From Taeniopygia guttata (lineage: Eukaryota; Chordata; Aves; Passeriformes; Estrildidae): a stretch of 64,000 bases of DNA. This document shows, piece after piece, positions 13,727 through 27,862 of this stretch. The position numbers and the translations under genes were made by a program. Under the pieces are notes generated by a model. The model ran no database searches. It was not told the DNA's origin and saw nothing but the letters and a program-made list of their open reading frames with translations. The stretch lies in the NCBI RefSeq assembly GCF_048771995.1, contig NC_133027.1, positions 103,952,001 to 104,016,000 of the forward strand, in the 5' to 3' direction. Position 1 is the first letter of the stretch; each line of letters opens with the position of its first letter.

Positions 13727-14952
13727 GTAAGTTTAGGATTAGACCATTTTAAACACAAAGCTTTATGTTTAAAAAAGACAGTGGAAAACAGCCATGAGTA
13801 AATTTGGAAATATGGTGGCTAAGAAACCATTTGTCTTGGAAAAATAGTAGATTTAATATTAAAAATATTTTTAAAATATATTTTTTAAAGGCAGGCATCC
13901 ATTTTTTATACTTTAAGTAACTTGTCATTATTATTATATATTATCATTAGTGGGGGTGCTTGCTTAACAAGAAATTCTTATGTTTTTCAGAGTTCACTTG
14001 CTCCTGCTGTTTATAGGAGCAGTTTGCTGAGACCAGCAGTCCTCAGGTCATTTATTTCAGACAAACCAACCCTGGCTGGCCACTGCTGCTGTCCTGAGTG
14101 ATGTGGCCATATAGAAGGCACTTTAATGTAGGACATCATGGCATTGTCTGGTGCTGGTTAGTTGATGACTCAGTGCCATTTCCAGGGAAATAAATGACAG
14201 AAAAACCCCGTCTTTGTACCTCATACATACCCAGGTGAATCATGTTTTGGAAAGAGAGGGGATAAGGGAATGGACTGCACTGGAGCTCAAAATTAATCTG
14301 TAACCTTCAAAAAAAAAGGATCCCCATGCTACATGGCCTTGAGGAATTAGAAAGTTTATACAGCTTTGGGAAGAAAAACACAACTCAAGGTGAGGGGAAG
14401 ATGTAAATGCAAGCTGAAACTAGTTCCCCTTTTGTGGGAAAGCCTACCTTTTTGACATTGTCTCTGTTCTGAGACCAAATAAAAATTCTTCTCAATTTTT
14501 CCTTGAAGTGAAGTGCTGACAGAGAAAAAGTATTTAAGATTAGCCCAAATGATTTGCTTTTACTTTGAAAATTTTAAAGTGTTTGAATTAAAATATATTT
14601 TGAAATTAAAATATATTTAATTTGATCAGGTATTTTTTTTTACATTTTTAGTGTAATTAGATTTCAAAGATTTAACATTTTCCATATAAAGTTTTCCTGA
14701 AAAGTTCCTGACAGGCAGGAAAAATAACTGGGCACAAGTACCACAAAGTTTTTAAAATACAGCCCACTGCACTGCAGCAGGTAGCTGCATGTACACTAAG
14801 GCTTTGACTGTGCTGTTCTAACCTGCTCTCAGCACAAAGTTTCTTTACCTGCTTTTGTTGCTCCAAATGTTCTTTTAGAGTGCTAATGTGAAGGAAGGGT
14901 CCTTGTGGTCCTGTGATGACACTCCTTTTTTATCAATAGATGTCCACTGTGG

Positions 14953-14977
14953 AAAAAAAAAAAAAAAAAAAAAAAAA
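14953..14977 (+). repeat. A25 homopolymer
   Basis: Uninterrupted run of 25 A with GC-rich sequence (GTGGCTTCCGTGGCCCCCTG) right after it. No retrogene body is recognisable upstream. Confidence 0.9.
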
Positions 14978-15624
14978 GTGGCTTCCGTGGCCCCCTGCAG
15001 ATGGAGGAATCTGGAGATCTGAAGTTGGGTTTCCCATTTCAGTAACATATTGTACTCACTTACAGTGGCTCTTCTGTTAGCTAAGAGCATCACCCAGCTT
15101 CCAGCACAGCTACAGCTGCAGGAAAGGGCTGGCAGCTAACACAGTAATGAGTAAGTATCTATTGAGATTCACTCATTACTATTAATTTCCCCATTGCTTC
15201 CAACTGATTCAGGAACTACTTATGGAAATTCTTCTTCTTCTGTCTTGCTGAAATCCAGCGCTGTTGCTGTCAAACCTGCCAACACGCGCAGCAATGCTTC
15301 TGTGATAAAATAAGTCCAATTCTATCCCAATCTTGCTTTCCTAGGGAAGAACAGAACTCATTAAATAATTATCAACTGTGACAAGAAAGTAGCTGGCCAA
15401 ACACTTGCTGCTAATCTAGGCATGACAGCAGGACTATACCTTTCAAAGCAGTAATTAGTTAGATGAACAACAACATAAGTACCAGACAATGACACGGAAA
15501 GGACTGTCCCTAAAGGACAGATCCATTATTCGTAGGGTTCAGTGTTTGTGTGACTTATGAATGTTATTTTGCAGTATAAAATTACATTTCTCCTCTGCTG
15601 CCTTTCTCTTTGTTTTCTGCACAG

Positions 15625-15668
15625 TGTATGGAAGGGGACAGAGAGAAAATCTGGAGCTGAAGCCATGA
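15625..15668 (+). other. Possible terminal exon paired with 13612-13726
   Basis: After the acceptor TTTGTTTTCTGCACAG, splicing from 13726 keeps frame and reads VYGRGQRENLELKP then TGA. No poly(A) signal was verified. This is a guess built on splice signals only. Confidence 0.2.
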
Positions 15669-15895
15669 GAGAGCAGGTGGCAGAAGCTCTGCAAGACCTT
15701 CCTTATGTTCATGAAATGAGGGTGGGTGGATAGATCTCACAGTAGAGCAGCATCATCAGCCTGCACCCCCTGTCCTGTGTGGATAAGAAATCTGGTGCTT
15801 GCACCCTGCCCTTGTTTTCTGCTTGGACTGATACTCACCCAGTATACATTTGTAGATTAGATCTGGTGATCCTCATGACTTTTCTTTCTCAACAG

Positions 15896-15968
15896 GTCAG
15901 ATTCTTAGGTGGTGTAAATTGATGTAACACAATTGAAGCCCGTGGAATAATACAGATTTATCCTCAGC
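15896..15968. repeat. Degenerate palindromic interspersed repeat
   Basis: GTCAGATTCTTAGGTGGTGT...AATTGAAG...GATTTATCCTCAGC: the ends are roughly inverse of each other around CAATTGAAG. Same pattern as 24964-25050. Confidence 0.55.
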
Positions 15969-16099
15969 ACACACCGAAACAGCAGTAAGTGCCAGAGGTG
16001 TTGTCCTATTAGATAAAGGAAATCAGAAGCCCAAACTGCTATCGTGGAATGTAGAAAGCAGGATTATGATCGCTCGTGGAGTCGAAGCTGAAATTACAC

Positions 16100-16185
16100 C
16101 CAGCCAAACTTGTTTTCAACGGGACTGTTCCAGTGCTTAAAGTTAAGTATACACATAAGTGTTTGCAGGATTAAAGCCTTGGTTT
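16100..16185 (+). repeat. Ancient amniote-type interspersed repeat scrap
   Basis: CAACGGGACTGTTCCAGTGC and TTAAAGTTAAGTATACACAT AAGTG resemble a widespread reptile/bird repeat with the text AAAGTTAAGCACGTGCTTAA. Assigned from memory; boundaries are uncertain. Confidence 0.4.
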
Positions 16186-17006
16186 GTAATGACAGAGCAA
16201 ATCCAAATAGAGATGGATTAGCTGGCAGGGGGCAGGTGAGGTGGTCAAAGGCACATGCAGTTCATCATATGGCTCTGTAATTTACTACGCGATTATCACA
16301 ACGACATATTTGGTGTGGGGATATAGATATACATGCACGCATGTATACACAGAGCCAAACTTTATTGGCACAGAGGCCCCACAGTCATTTCAGATTTAGA
16401 CTCTGGGCTGCACTTGTTCCAGGACTGTGTGTCTATTGCCAACACACTGAAGCGCCTCAGGCTTCAGTCTGATTCTTTGTTTGCTTGCCCATTAAAGTTC
16501 TTATCCCACACTCCCTTTTGGCAGAAAATTTTGTTATTTCTGCTTTATGCTGGCCTAGCCCCTTCTCTTGCCTCTGTTCCTATTAACCTATAGCAGTGAC
16601 AGCCAGGAGCAAACTGAAGCAGCTGGTTGGAGATGCTACTATCAGACCAAGAAACAGCTGTTGTGCAGAGGGGCCACCCTGAAAAACTTCTATTTCAGCA
16701 TTGCTGGGCTGCAGTTTGGCCTTTGCAGTTGGGGAATTGGGGAAAGAGAGCACTTTCATTTTCAGATATTTAATTGCTGAAAAATGTAGGGGTGTGTGCA
16801 GCATCTTTATTGGATGTCACACAGAAGTAATGCTTTCCAGGTATTTTTTGGCACTTCGCAACATTATCCTCTTACTGCCAGCATGGAGTGGCCCCATGTT
16901 GCAACTCAGTGTGCAACTGACTTCCAATTTTCCTGTTTAAATTAATATTTACCAGTTGGTTATTTTTGGCAGACTTTTATTGATAGCGCTGATTCAAAAT
17001 AAATAG

Positions 17007-17070
17007 CCAAATTCTGCCCTTGGTTACAGCCTATGACATTTGGAGTTAACTCCACTTTTACCAATGCCAC
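17007..17070. repeat. Degenerate interspersed repeat
   Basis: CCAAATTCTGCCCTTGGTTA and TGGAGTTAACTCCACTTTTA belong to the same old palindromic type. GGAGTTAACTCC is itself a perfect 12-bp palindrome. Confidence 0.45.
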
Positions 17071-20000
17071 CAAGTGCAGCCATGGTCCTTTTCCTGCCTT
17101 TTTGTAGCATGACCTTTGTGCTGTTCTTACCTTTAGATGAGAGTCAGGCTGCAGTTTGAAGCTGGGATACAGCATTGAGTAGAGCTCCAAAATATATTGA
17201 TTGGGCACTTGTCTGAGATATGTAATAGTCCCTGTTATCTTACCCTTCAGCAACCAGTCACTCCAGAATGCCATCGTGTATGTGCAGAAGAAACTCTTGC
17301 AAAAGCACTATAAATCAGACCTTTGCTATCAGCCAAAAAAAAATAATTACTGGAGTACTTTTGTATCCATCAAAAATCAGGTGGATTAATCACTTCAGAC
17401 TTAATTTAGCTATTTCTAAACTAAAGATGAAGCAGAGTCATTGACCAGGGCATAGGACCGACACTTAAATAGACTCAGAGCAAGTGAGGTACTCAAAGAA
17501 GCTGCACAGAATTTTCTGCATGTCCTGAATCCAGGATGTTGATACGAGTGAAAGCCTCAGCTCTGTCTATAGTAAAGCTGTAAAATGGCACAGCAGTGCC
17601 TGTGTAGTTGGCATGTGGGCCCAAGAGCTGTTGCACTCAGCTCACATTAAGAGCTGTGCTTTGAACCACATTCCTGTTTGTCATCTCAAGGGTGGGAAAC
17701 CGCCAAAAGAACAAAGTCAGCCACCAAGGCTGCCAAGCTAAGTTTGCTGTGACATTGATAAATATTCAAGCCAATGTCTTTCAAATGTTATTGTGAATCA
17801 CCTTTCCCTCCTTCCTTCCCCTGCTTCAGTCATCTTGCTGGCTCAGAATATTCACCTTTGTCTCAGACCTCAGCTGCCTTCACTTTATTGCATATGATTG
17901 CTATTGTCTTTGTCTCTTTTATCCGCTTCACTGTGTCTCATTTTCCTAAAGTATCTGGCACCCACTTTTCCATAACACTGTTCCTTTGTTTCAGGAAAAC
18001 ATAATTTCAGGAGGCAGCAGAAATACAGCTCCAAAGGCCACAGGGTGACATCCTCTCTCACCTGATCTTTATTCATATCTGGGTTTAATGGTACTTTTTT
18101 TTCCATTTCTCAAGCACCCTGCAACACCCTTCCTCCCTGACAGGAAGACACATTTTAATTCTCATAAAAATGCTTTCCTTCCAATCTTCTGTTCTTCAGA
18201 AGTTTCAGAGACCTATCTGTTAAATGCTGGTTTTCTCATGTGGATGGACCTGTTGACCTGGTTGTGGTTCATTACAATTTTGACAATTTTTTGTCCTTCC
18301 TAGATTTAGAAGAACTTAGACCCTTTTGTCATTTCCAATTCCTGTCTTCCCAAATTCTGTTTTGAATATTGTGGTAGGAACAATTGAGAATTCTAAGTAT
18401 CTGACCTGTTTGGCTTTCTAAAAGTAATATTTTTTAACATAATACCATTAATCTTGTGTTTGTGGCTCATACATAATCAACCTACACTGGATATCATCAA
18501 CAGCACTAAAAAAAAAAAGTTGTTTCTCTTATTTCTACCAACTCAGGCAACGATGCTGTTATGCTGTCCTTTATGTACACTTTCTTAGCTCCCTAGTGCA
18601 TTAAAAAAGGGCCCTCAGTCCATTGAAATAATACAAAATCTCAGTTGCTGATGGTAGTGGTATGTGATTTCCTGTGTACGTTTTACACCAGAAGGTACAG
18701 TGCCTATTGTACGTCCCCATTTAGAACTCAAACACAATGGCTCATGCAGCTGCATGGTGACCTGCCAACAAAGTTTAAGACAGCATAGACTTCCACATGA
18801 ATCTGCAGATTAATGAGACAGAGAACTATCTTCTTTTTTTCCCCACAAAAGGCTACTCGTGCATTCAGAATGTGCTGCAGACTAAAACCAAAGTTCAGCT
18901 CGCCACAGGAGTAGAGAGAGAAGAAACATGCACAGGATAACACTCAGAAACAGCCCAGCCCTTATGGAAAACTCCTGTGGAATTTAACACAAAACGATAA
19001 CGATTTCTACAGCTTTTTTTTTTTTTCCCCTACCATCCTATAGCTCAGATACCTCTTCTATTAAATTCTATACAATGGCTCAAAAAACTTCATATAAAAG
19101 ATATAATGCTCCATAGGTTTTAGAGTAATTTTATGGTGTTCTGTTACATTTCTATAGGACCCCCTTGTTTCTATTCCAATTATATTATCCACAACTTTTC
19201 ATAAAAGGCCTACCTTATAACAGGCCTTTTCCCTCTCTTTGTGTTTTCTTTTAGCAAAATGCGTAGAGATATATACATTACAAGGTGTGTTTCTTACAAC
19301 TCCATGATTTTAGGCATATTTCAGCAAATTCCCATATGTGGCAAAAGCATTATTTGTCTTTTGGCTAGGAAGCTTAGTAAATTAGTGAGAAAACTGTCAA
19401 AGCCATACAAATATAAATTTACAACTGCCTTCTCATCTTGATTAGGCTAATGAAACAGACTAGTGTGGAAGAGGAAGAAAAACAGGAGCTTTCAGTCTTT
19501 TTTTCCTATAATTTTGAAGTAAAGCCCAAACTATAAACACTTACAGAAATCTTTCTTGGCAACTGCCCTCTCAGGACTTTATGTTAAAAGGTGAAGTAAG
19601 TAGAGCAGGGGTTAATTTATCTCCCAGAGAAAAGTCTTATGGAAGTGTTTGAAGATTACAGTCCTAAAATTATGGTGTAATTCTTATATGTATCTGTCTT
19701 TTTGGAATACAGTGGTTTTGTCTTGGGTGTGAATTAATTTCCATTTCCAAAATAATCTCTGTGATTTTGGGCTGCTTAATATTTGTCAGTGGACAAAGAC
19801 AGCAGGTACTTCAATGGTGATCTGATACCTTTAAATCTGAAGATGCCAATCCACTGTGGAAAGATAGCTCAGACTATTGTTTGAGCTAATAATTTGAGGC
19901 CAGATTATTCCAAAATGGATTGGAGAAATGGCTGCAATATAAATCTATTTTTTCATTCAAAATGTCACCAAATTAACTGTGTTATACCAATACTGGATTC

Positions 20001-21339
20001 AATAGTCCCTGTTTGGCATAGCCATGGCTCCAGACATGAAATTGTCTTCACATACATTGTTCAGAGGGGAAAAGGAACACAAGATATTCTGCATGGCCTT
20101 ATAATGAGCAATAAAAATTACAATTACTAAGGAGACGTTGTCTAAGAAATAAGTTTCATAACTCACTTTTGCCATTTAAAGAGTTAGTGATTAAAATAAG
20201 TAATTCCACATCTATGAAGGCAAATGCTGGGTATATTAAGAAATGTGTAGAAGACTAAAAGTTAAGGTAATTGAGCCAATGAAGATCACATGGTCTATAA
20301 TTTTTTTCTCTTCCATAAATTTCACAGAGTAACTGTGAAATTACAGAGAGGCATGAGAGAGAAGCTTAAAGCAAAGTGGCAAGATTTAGTTTATCAATTT
20401 GAGACAACTATTTTTAGTCACTGATTCTTGACACGAGGATTCCCTTGCCAGCTTTTATGGCTTGAAGAGAAGGGACCCTGGAAAGTTTTGATAAAATGAG
20501 AATATCTTTAAAAAGGACACATAGAATTCATAAAAGTAAGAGCAGTCCTCCTTGAGTTGATTAACTTCATTTATTAAACAAAAATTTTGTGTCAGTTTTG
20601 ACTCATCAAGAGCTTATTTTGTTCATAAGAATGCTTTTGATGATATAAAAAGGTTTCTGAATACATGAATCACAATCAATACTATCCAAAGCATCATCAG
20701 ATGTCATAAAAAGGGATTAGTTCCAATTCCCTAAGTGTTAATGTGGACTGTGTATCCATTTATTTTTATTATCAAATATTTATTTCATTCCTGAGATGAC
20801 TATATTATGTCTGACTGCTTTCATGATTGCTTCAATTCATCTAGCTCCTGCACACATTTCAGAACTTTTCCTTTTTTATATAACTCCCTTGAGAAGCAGC
20901 TTTGCATTGCCTCATTTTCTTTCTTTTCCATCTTTAAGAAAGTTTTGTCTCTCTGGATTTTCTCTGAAGATGTTTTAACTGATGAGCTGTGATTTCAACA
21001 CTGTTTCCCTGACTGACTGAGCAGTGGTCTCATTCTCTTTGTGAATGTGTTCACTGAAGTTGCTGCTGTGGTCCAGCTGAACACAGTTTTCAACTCTCAG
21101 TCCTGCAATCCCAGTGCATCTCCTGTTCTCTGTCTTTCTTTTGTTCTTTAAGATATTTCTTGAAGTATGGAGAATCCCTACTCCCCTTCTAGTACTGGAG
21201 GAAAAGTGTCATATTAATCTTTGGGAATGCAGTGGTTTTCAGTGACAGAATTTATGATTTATGTATTCGTCCATGAATTGCTGTTTTTATTTATTATTAT
21301 TTCAATGAAACAGAGTAAAATAACATGTAAATATATCCA

Positions 21340-21830
21340 CAAAGTTCAATGAGGCCAAGAGCCTGCACATGGGTCAGGGTGATCCCAGGCACAAGTACAG
21401 GCTGGGGGATGAAGGGATTGAGAGCATTCCTTCAGAGGACAGAGGGATGTTGGTGGGTGAGAAGCTCAGCACGACCTGACAATGCACCCTGGCAGCCCAG
21501 AAAAGCCAGCTGTGTTCTGGGCTGCATCAAAGCAGTATTGCAGCAGGTCCAGGGAGGTGACTGCCCCCTCTACTCCGCTCTGGTGAGACCCCACCTGAGG
21601 GCTTGTGTCCAGCCCCAGCAGAGAAAGAACATTGATCTGCTGTAAGGAGACCACAACAATGATCTCAGGGCTAGAGCACCTCTGTTATCCAAAGATAGGC
21701 TGAGAGGGTTGGGGTTGTTCATCTTGAAGAAGAGAAAGCTCCAGGGAGACCTTACAGAAACCTTATGGATCTAAAGCGACCTACAAGAGAGATAGCAACT
21801 TTGTATAAGGGTAGGTAGAGATAGGACAAT
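21340..21830 (+). mobile_element. CR1 LINE fragment with ORF2 C-terminal remnant
   Basis: A frame at 21349-21645 reads ...CVLGCIKAVLQQVQGGDCPL then YSALVRPHLRACVQ, the conserved C-terminal end of CR1 ORF2. Following DNA (GGCTGAGAGGGTTGGGGTTGTTCA, in part) is the CR1 3' region. Truncated at both ends and not functional. Confidence 0.92.
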
Positions 21831-23434
21831 CTGACAGACTGGGATTCTCCAAATTGTTGTCTTAAAGAACATTTGCTTTTCCATCTGGTCAATCATATCT
21901 GCCACACTGGTCCCTTTACATGCTTGGGCCCTGAAGTTCATTTACCCTCTGCAGTCCAGGTGCTCCAGCCGCATATATGGATTCTGACAACTCCAAGTCC
22001 CACACAGCCTTTCTTTCTCACCCCATTGAGAGGCTTCTCAGAGACATAAACCTGCAAGACAGTCATACTTAAGATAAAATGAATTATAATTTTATCACTA
22101 TAATTATTATATTATTGCCATTCTCTCAACTCTGAAAGCTAACAGGCACTGACAATGGACAAGGGAGATGTGAGTATTTATCTAAAATCTACTTGTCTGT
22201 ATCTAAAATACTCCCACAGCACAATTCTCCATAGTGCTGAATACCTGAAATCCCTGATCAGTTCACACTTATTCTGTCTCCACTCTGGATCATTCCAAGA
22301 GCATCCCCAAAAGAGTGCAATGGCCGTGTGACAGATGGTTTCCCCCAGGAAGCATTCCCAGAGGCAACACGGACGAGACTGCACCATATTATCTCACAAC
22401 ATCCAGCCCTTCAAGCATTCCCTGTGCCCCATCCCTGAGTTCACAGAACTCTGCCCCTTGGAACCAGCACCACAGGGGCTGTGTTAGTAGATTCAGGGAC
22501 ACAAACACTGAGCAAACACCAAAAATTAGGAGTGCTGTTCATGGGCCAAAGCCTCACTAGCCCGGGCCCAGAGCAGAACTCCCAAGTCTTGACTACATTT
22601 TTTTTCTCCCATCTGCTTAGTGGATGCCACACAAGCTAAATGACCACCAAAAAAAAAATTGGTTCAAGTAATGAGAATTGCCAAAGCCACTGATTGTGAT
22701 AAAAATACTCTATATTAGATTTAATTTTCAAATGCACTCTGGCACCTAATGCAGAGGTGGGAGAGCACCACATTTGTGTATAAACACATCTGGAGGCCTT
22801 CCAACTTCTGCTGGTGTGACACTTCTCACCACAGTGTCCCTCTACCAATATTTAGTACTCTGCTGGACCAGGTTTCCTCTTTCAAGAAGTAAAAGTACCT
22901 GCCATCTGATGATGGATGGTGGCTCTTGTATCAGCAAAATCTGTGTTCTCGGATTCTGTCCATGAAGAAAAGCAAGAACAGAAGGAAAAGCAGAAGGGAT
23001 GGTTGACCTGGAAAACACCCAGAATGCGGACATGAATTAGCCTGCTGAAAGACAGGCTCCTCAGACAACAGGGAATCATACCCTATAAGAGGGAGCTGGT
23101 ATACACAAAGAAGGCTCTTTGGTTTCCAGAATCCATCCACTCCATGCTTTTTTTTTTTTTTTTTTGGTGTTTTCATTCATGAAATTAAACCAGGACAGTA
23201 AGGGAAGAAGGTTAGAACAATATTACAGTTCTCCCTCCTTCCTGCTGTTACTTCATTTTGTTGGAGAAGAGACTAGAAGGAGGAGTAGTGGTCTGCAGCA
23301 AAAAGGAAGAGAAAGGAAAATTATGACATGCACTGAAGATTAAGATATCTGTATATCCAGCAGGGGAAAAAAAGGGAGTATGTGAAGTATATGATATACA
23401 GAAGAAATCCCAGCAATGGAATTTGCCAGGAACT

Positions 23435-24045
23435 AGATGAAGGTGGTAAAATCATTAATAATGTAGAAAGCCATATCCAATAAATATGTCTCTCCTTAAT
23501 TTGGAAAAAGCAGGATAACAGCAGTATCATATCAGGCAGCCAAAGCCTTTTTCAGTCCATTAGTAACCAAATAGGATGTTAAATATCTACTTGTGATAAA
23601 AACCTGCAATTCATCAGGCCCAGATAACTTGCACCTGAGGAGTCTCAAATAGTTGGGGGAGGACATTCTTCCTTCCACATGTTAATTTTTAATGGGTCTT
23701 GAAATAACACAGAAATTCCAGAAGACTGGAAGAAGTCTGATGTTTTGCCAGTGTTCAGCAAGGACGAACACGACGACCTTGGCGAATGCAAGCCAGTGAA
23801 CCTAACTTCAAACTGGAGAGGAGGTGAGGGGGGAGCAAAATAATAGAATATGGGATTCAACTGATAAAGAATGAAAGGACAGGAAGTAATTAATGCCAGT
23901 CAGCATGGTTTTATGGAAAATAGGTCTTGTCAGACAAACCTGATTAGATTACAAATTTGGTTAAAAAGCTAACTGCCTCAGTGTGATATACTGAGACATT
24001 TGTAAGGCATTTGATTTAATTTTGCAAAACATTCTGATTTTTAAA
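23435..24045 (+). mobile_element. Old CR1-type LINE, reverse transcriptase fragment
   Basis: Degenerate coding text recalls CR1 reverse transcriptase: SGPDNLHL, PEDWKKSDVLPVFS, INASQHGFMENRSCQTNL. Frames are broken in several places. More diverged than the fragment at 21340, so an older insertion. Assigned to the CR1/L3 group by memory of the protein pattern; the subfamily is not known. Confidence 0.85.
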
Positions 24046-24963
24046 AAAATATTGTACAGCCTTGGTGAAATACCCCCTAGTAAAACAATCCTTTTATTAA
24101 GCAGCAAATCTCAAAAATGTTTTATCTCTGGGAAGTCATCACTGAATATGGATATTTTTAGCATGGCTGGGAAAGGGTCAGTCTTAGGCACAGTATTTGA
24201 GCATTTCTGTAGCTGAATTAAGTATAAATTACTGTTGATTGTACTGCTAATGCAATCTTTGCAAAAACAAATAGAAAAATAAACAATATGTACATAGATG
24301 TGATGTTACATTTTTATACAGCATTGGTGTAGCTACTAAAATACTTCACATTTTCAGCAATCGTACATTTTACAGTGCTGAAAAAACCCCAGAGCTTTAA
24401 AGAATAGCTGCAAAACTCATTGTTAAAGCTGAAGAAAATGTCTTACTGTGAGAACTTTATAGAATATGGAGATATTGCTTGCTTGCAGTGAGTAAATAGC
24501 TCCATCAGCAGAAAAGCAGCTCACATACTTTCCTTTTTCAGCACTCCCAGTGTGCTTGGAAAAAGGAGTTAGGCAGTCTTAGGGCCCAGGTCACCCTGAA
24601 GGGCTTCTGTTTCCACATCAGTAGCAGGAGAAGTTAAATACAGCCTGGTGGCAATGGGGTGTCCCTCATGTCAGGAGGGGTGCCTGACCTACTACACACA
24701 GCAGCACTCGTGTAGGTCGTCTGCATCTATGAAGGCTCCAAGATTTTTCTCTTGCTTGTAATCCCTCTCCAAGTAAAAGGGCAAGATAAAATGACCCTGG
24801 ATAATTCAGAAAGTGTCCTTGCCAATTATCCTAGGGAGCCTCAAGGAGTTATCAGAGGATCAAAGACCCTTCTCTAGTCTTCAACTCAGAAAAGTTGCAG
24901 CTAGACAACAAAAGGAGAGGCCGGGGAAGAATGTGACAACTTAATGATGCTACAGTAGCACCG

Positions 24964-25050
24964 GGTAAGATCCTCAACTTGAGCAAGCAGGTGCCACTCC
25001 TTCAAAGTCAGTGGAGAGATGCTAATTTACACCAATGGAGAATCTGACAT
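24964..25050. repeat. Degenerate palindromic interspersed repeat
   Basis: AAGATCCTCAACTTG...CAAAGTCAGTGGAG...TTTACACCAATGGAGAATCT: inverse-complementary halves around CTTCAAAGTCAGTGG. The best preserved of the four copies of this type here. Confidence 0.6.
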
Positions 25051-27807
25051 AATATGTTTTTTTATTTGCTTGAGTCCTGCCGTGGCTCCATAAGCAAAGG
25101 TTAATGCAGGTCTGCCAGGGGCAGGCTGGAGTTAACACAGAAAGGCAGTTTCGAGGTTGCTGATTCTGATAAAAGCAAATTGTGAACTGCAAGCATCTGA
25201 GTGTTGAGTGTCACATTCACACCTAACTGCTGCCCTTGCCTGTTCCCCACAGTCATCCAGCTCTGTCATCATGGTATGTTCCTGAAACCACATTTGTGCT
25301 GCTGTCACTTTTTGTCTTTGGAAATTTGTGTACAGGCTTTCTATAATGACATACTAAAAATGCTTGTAAACTTCAGATGAGTGGATTACAGTATGTTTAA
25401 CTAAGGAAAATCACTTCCATGTATTAGGCAGAAACTTGAGTCTTTACTTCTTCTAGTTCTGCACTTGCAATAGGGATGTTAATACTGATAAAACTGATAG
25501 GTGAGGGCAGTGAGGAGTTTGTTAATAACGTCACAATGTTTCTAAAGAGAAGTCAGATATCTTCATAGGGTTACCCATTTTCTCCACTTCCACCAATCCT
25601 CTTTGACTGGGAACAAAGTTCTGACTATCAACAGAACCACGGCATCTCTAGAGTATTTTTGTTTGTGTTTTAGTAGTCAGCAATGTCAACACTGTCAACA
25701 TGTCAACAATTAGTGGCACAGATGTAGAAGATAACATGAGGGCAGATTTTGAATGTCACACCCAGGCCCCTCCAGGGCTGGGAGCACATCTGCCTAGAGA
25801 TGCATCGGTGACACACCATCCTTGCAGCCCCCACTGAATTCTGAATTCACTGCCATCCCTGAACTCCCTCCCACCTTGCAGGTTATTTCCTAAAAGTGAT
25901 CAACTGCACATTTCTTCCTTGAAAGACAGCATTTCCCAGCTCTTGTTGAGTTTTTACATTAACACTTGATCTCTGGTTCACAATGAATAATGCCCTTACC
26001 TGCTAAAAAGGTGCAATTCTGAACCCAATCTACTCATAAATTGCAAAGATACCAGAAACAACTGCCTAGTTACAGCAGGAAAGAGTTTAGGACAAGCCAT
26101 GAAATCTACCCACAAAACCTATTAAAGCAGCTTATGCTGAGTTTTTGTTACTTACACTGCACTGTGCGATGTGCAGCTGCCCCTGTTGTGAGTACCTGTT
26201 CTGGTGAGCTGAAAGCAGTTGATGGTACCAAAAGGTTAAAAAAAAAACAAAAAGAAAAAACAAGGGATAAAAAAGACAAGGTTACTATACCAGATCTCTC
26301 TGGATATAATTGCATTAAATATAGAAAAGGTTATCTACTGTTTCCTCTGTCCTTTCTCTCCCCATAGGCTGCTGACCTATGATTGTTTCTTGTACCTACC
26401 CTGTAGCTGATTTTATTGTTTATTCCTAGCCCGCTCCCAGTTTGCTCGGGGGCCCGTGTCTTAGCCAGTGACTCCCTGCTCCCTTTCCAAGTTCAGAACC
26501 TTTCTGGCTAAAGTCTGCAGTGACACATAACACAAAAAGACAGCTCTGGGCACGGGGCATGCAGCGCTCCTGGAGAGAGCAGGCGGCGGTTCGGCGAAAC
26601 TGTTTCTGGAAGATTAAGTGATTAAGCCTAACTAAAAGTGACTAACAGGGATGGATCTTTTCCTGTCAAACATAGAAGGTTTTCCATAGAGCAGCTCCAA
26701 GGTTGTGAGTGAAGGTGAACAGCTCTGCTTCTAAAGACTCCTTAATTGTAAGAAATTCAAAGACCAGACGTGACACTTTGTTCTGTGACTTTCTTAAACC
26801 TACACCCTACTTCACATTCTTTCATGAGCCATCATCTTTCTTATTGAAATCAGGCACAACAGAAGTAAAGAAAAGTCAGAAGATATGAGAAGTACAAGTC
26901 TCTGCAGATGTAAGGTATAATTTAGCAAAGTATTTTGTCACCAAATCTTGCCAGGTCCTCAACACATTCTGCAGGCACGGACTCCTCCACTCATCTTGTG
27001 AACAGTGGAGAGAAAAAGACTCCAGTTTCTTCTGGTTGCAGGAAACTCCCTGGTGTTGACTGTTCATTCAGCTTTTGCATGCATATTTATATGGCTAAAG
27101 CCTTGAGAGTCTTCATGAATTGATTACCAAGTCTGTGTTTTGCAATAAACCATTATTTATTTAGACATTCATACTGATTCATAAAAATCAACGCTCAGAT
27201 TTTCTGATGAACATGGTATAAAAACACAGATAAAATAGGGAGATCCAAAAGAATATGTTTTATTTACAGGTTTTGTATAAATACAGAAAACAGGGGATGG
27301 GATAAATACTCTAACAAAGTAGTCACCAAACTGTTTTCATTAATAACTTATCAAACCAGTTTTATTTTTGAAAACATCCAAAGGAAGCTAAAAGCTATGC
27401 AGGCAGCTGGTTGAATTTCTCCTGGAGGGTTTGAATGGGACTGCAGGCCGGTGCTGAATTTCACTCTTGTGAATAAATTCATGCATTATCTTTTGGAAAG
27501 CAATATCTTTCAGGGTGGAATAAAACCTATTTAGTAAATTATTATTTTTGTTTTTAAAACTAAATGACGCTTTATTAAAAAAGAGACCTACTGAAATTTG
27601 AATTTTTCCTCATTACCTGAGGCATAATCAAATTGTCAGCTGTTTTACAAGGGTGATAATGATGTGAAACAGAAGTGTGATAACATTTGCCATCATTCCA
27701 GCTGGTTCCCCCCAAAAGACACCTTCTCACAACCTTCTCATCAGTGAACCCACACAATCTTGAAGAAGCACAAGTTATTGTTTAGAAGTGATCTGATAAT
27801 GAACATC

Positions 27808-27862
27808 AGAGAATCATTAAGGTTGGGAAACACCTCCAAGATTATCGAATTGAATAATCAAG
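27808..27862 (-). mobile_element. CR1 3'-tail scrap, reverse orientation
   Basis: AGAATCATTAAGGTTGGGAA and CACCTCCAAGATTATCGAA resemble the reverse complement of the CR1 3' tail. Only about 55 bp. Confidence 0.55.

Larger units (their letters stand above)
13727..21339. other. Intergenic, small old repeats only
   Basis: Holds the A25 run, three degenerate repeat scraps and the possible exon at 15625. No other gene signal was seen. Confidence 0.55.

Noticed and set aside
14953-14977. Poly-A tail of a processed pseudogene
   Set aside because: No recognisable coding or repeat body precedes the A run.
25255-25275. Possible 21-nt micro-exon (CCCCACAG ... ATG|GTATGT)
   Set aside because: Splice-like dinucleotides this close are common by chance and no host gene is known.
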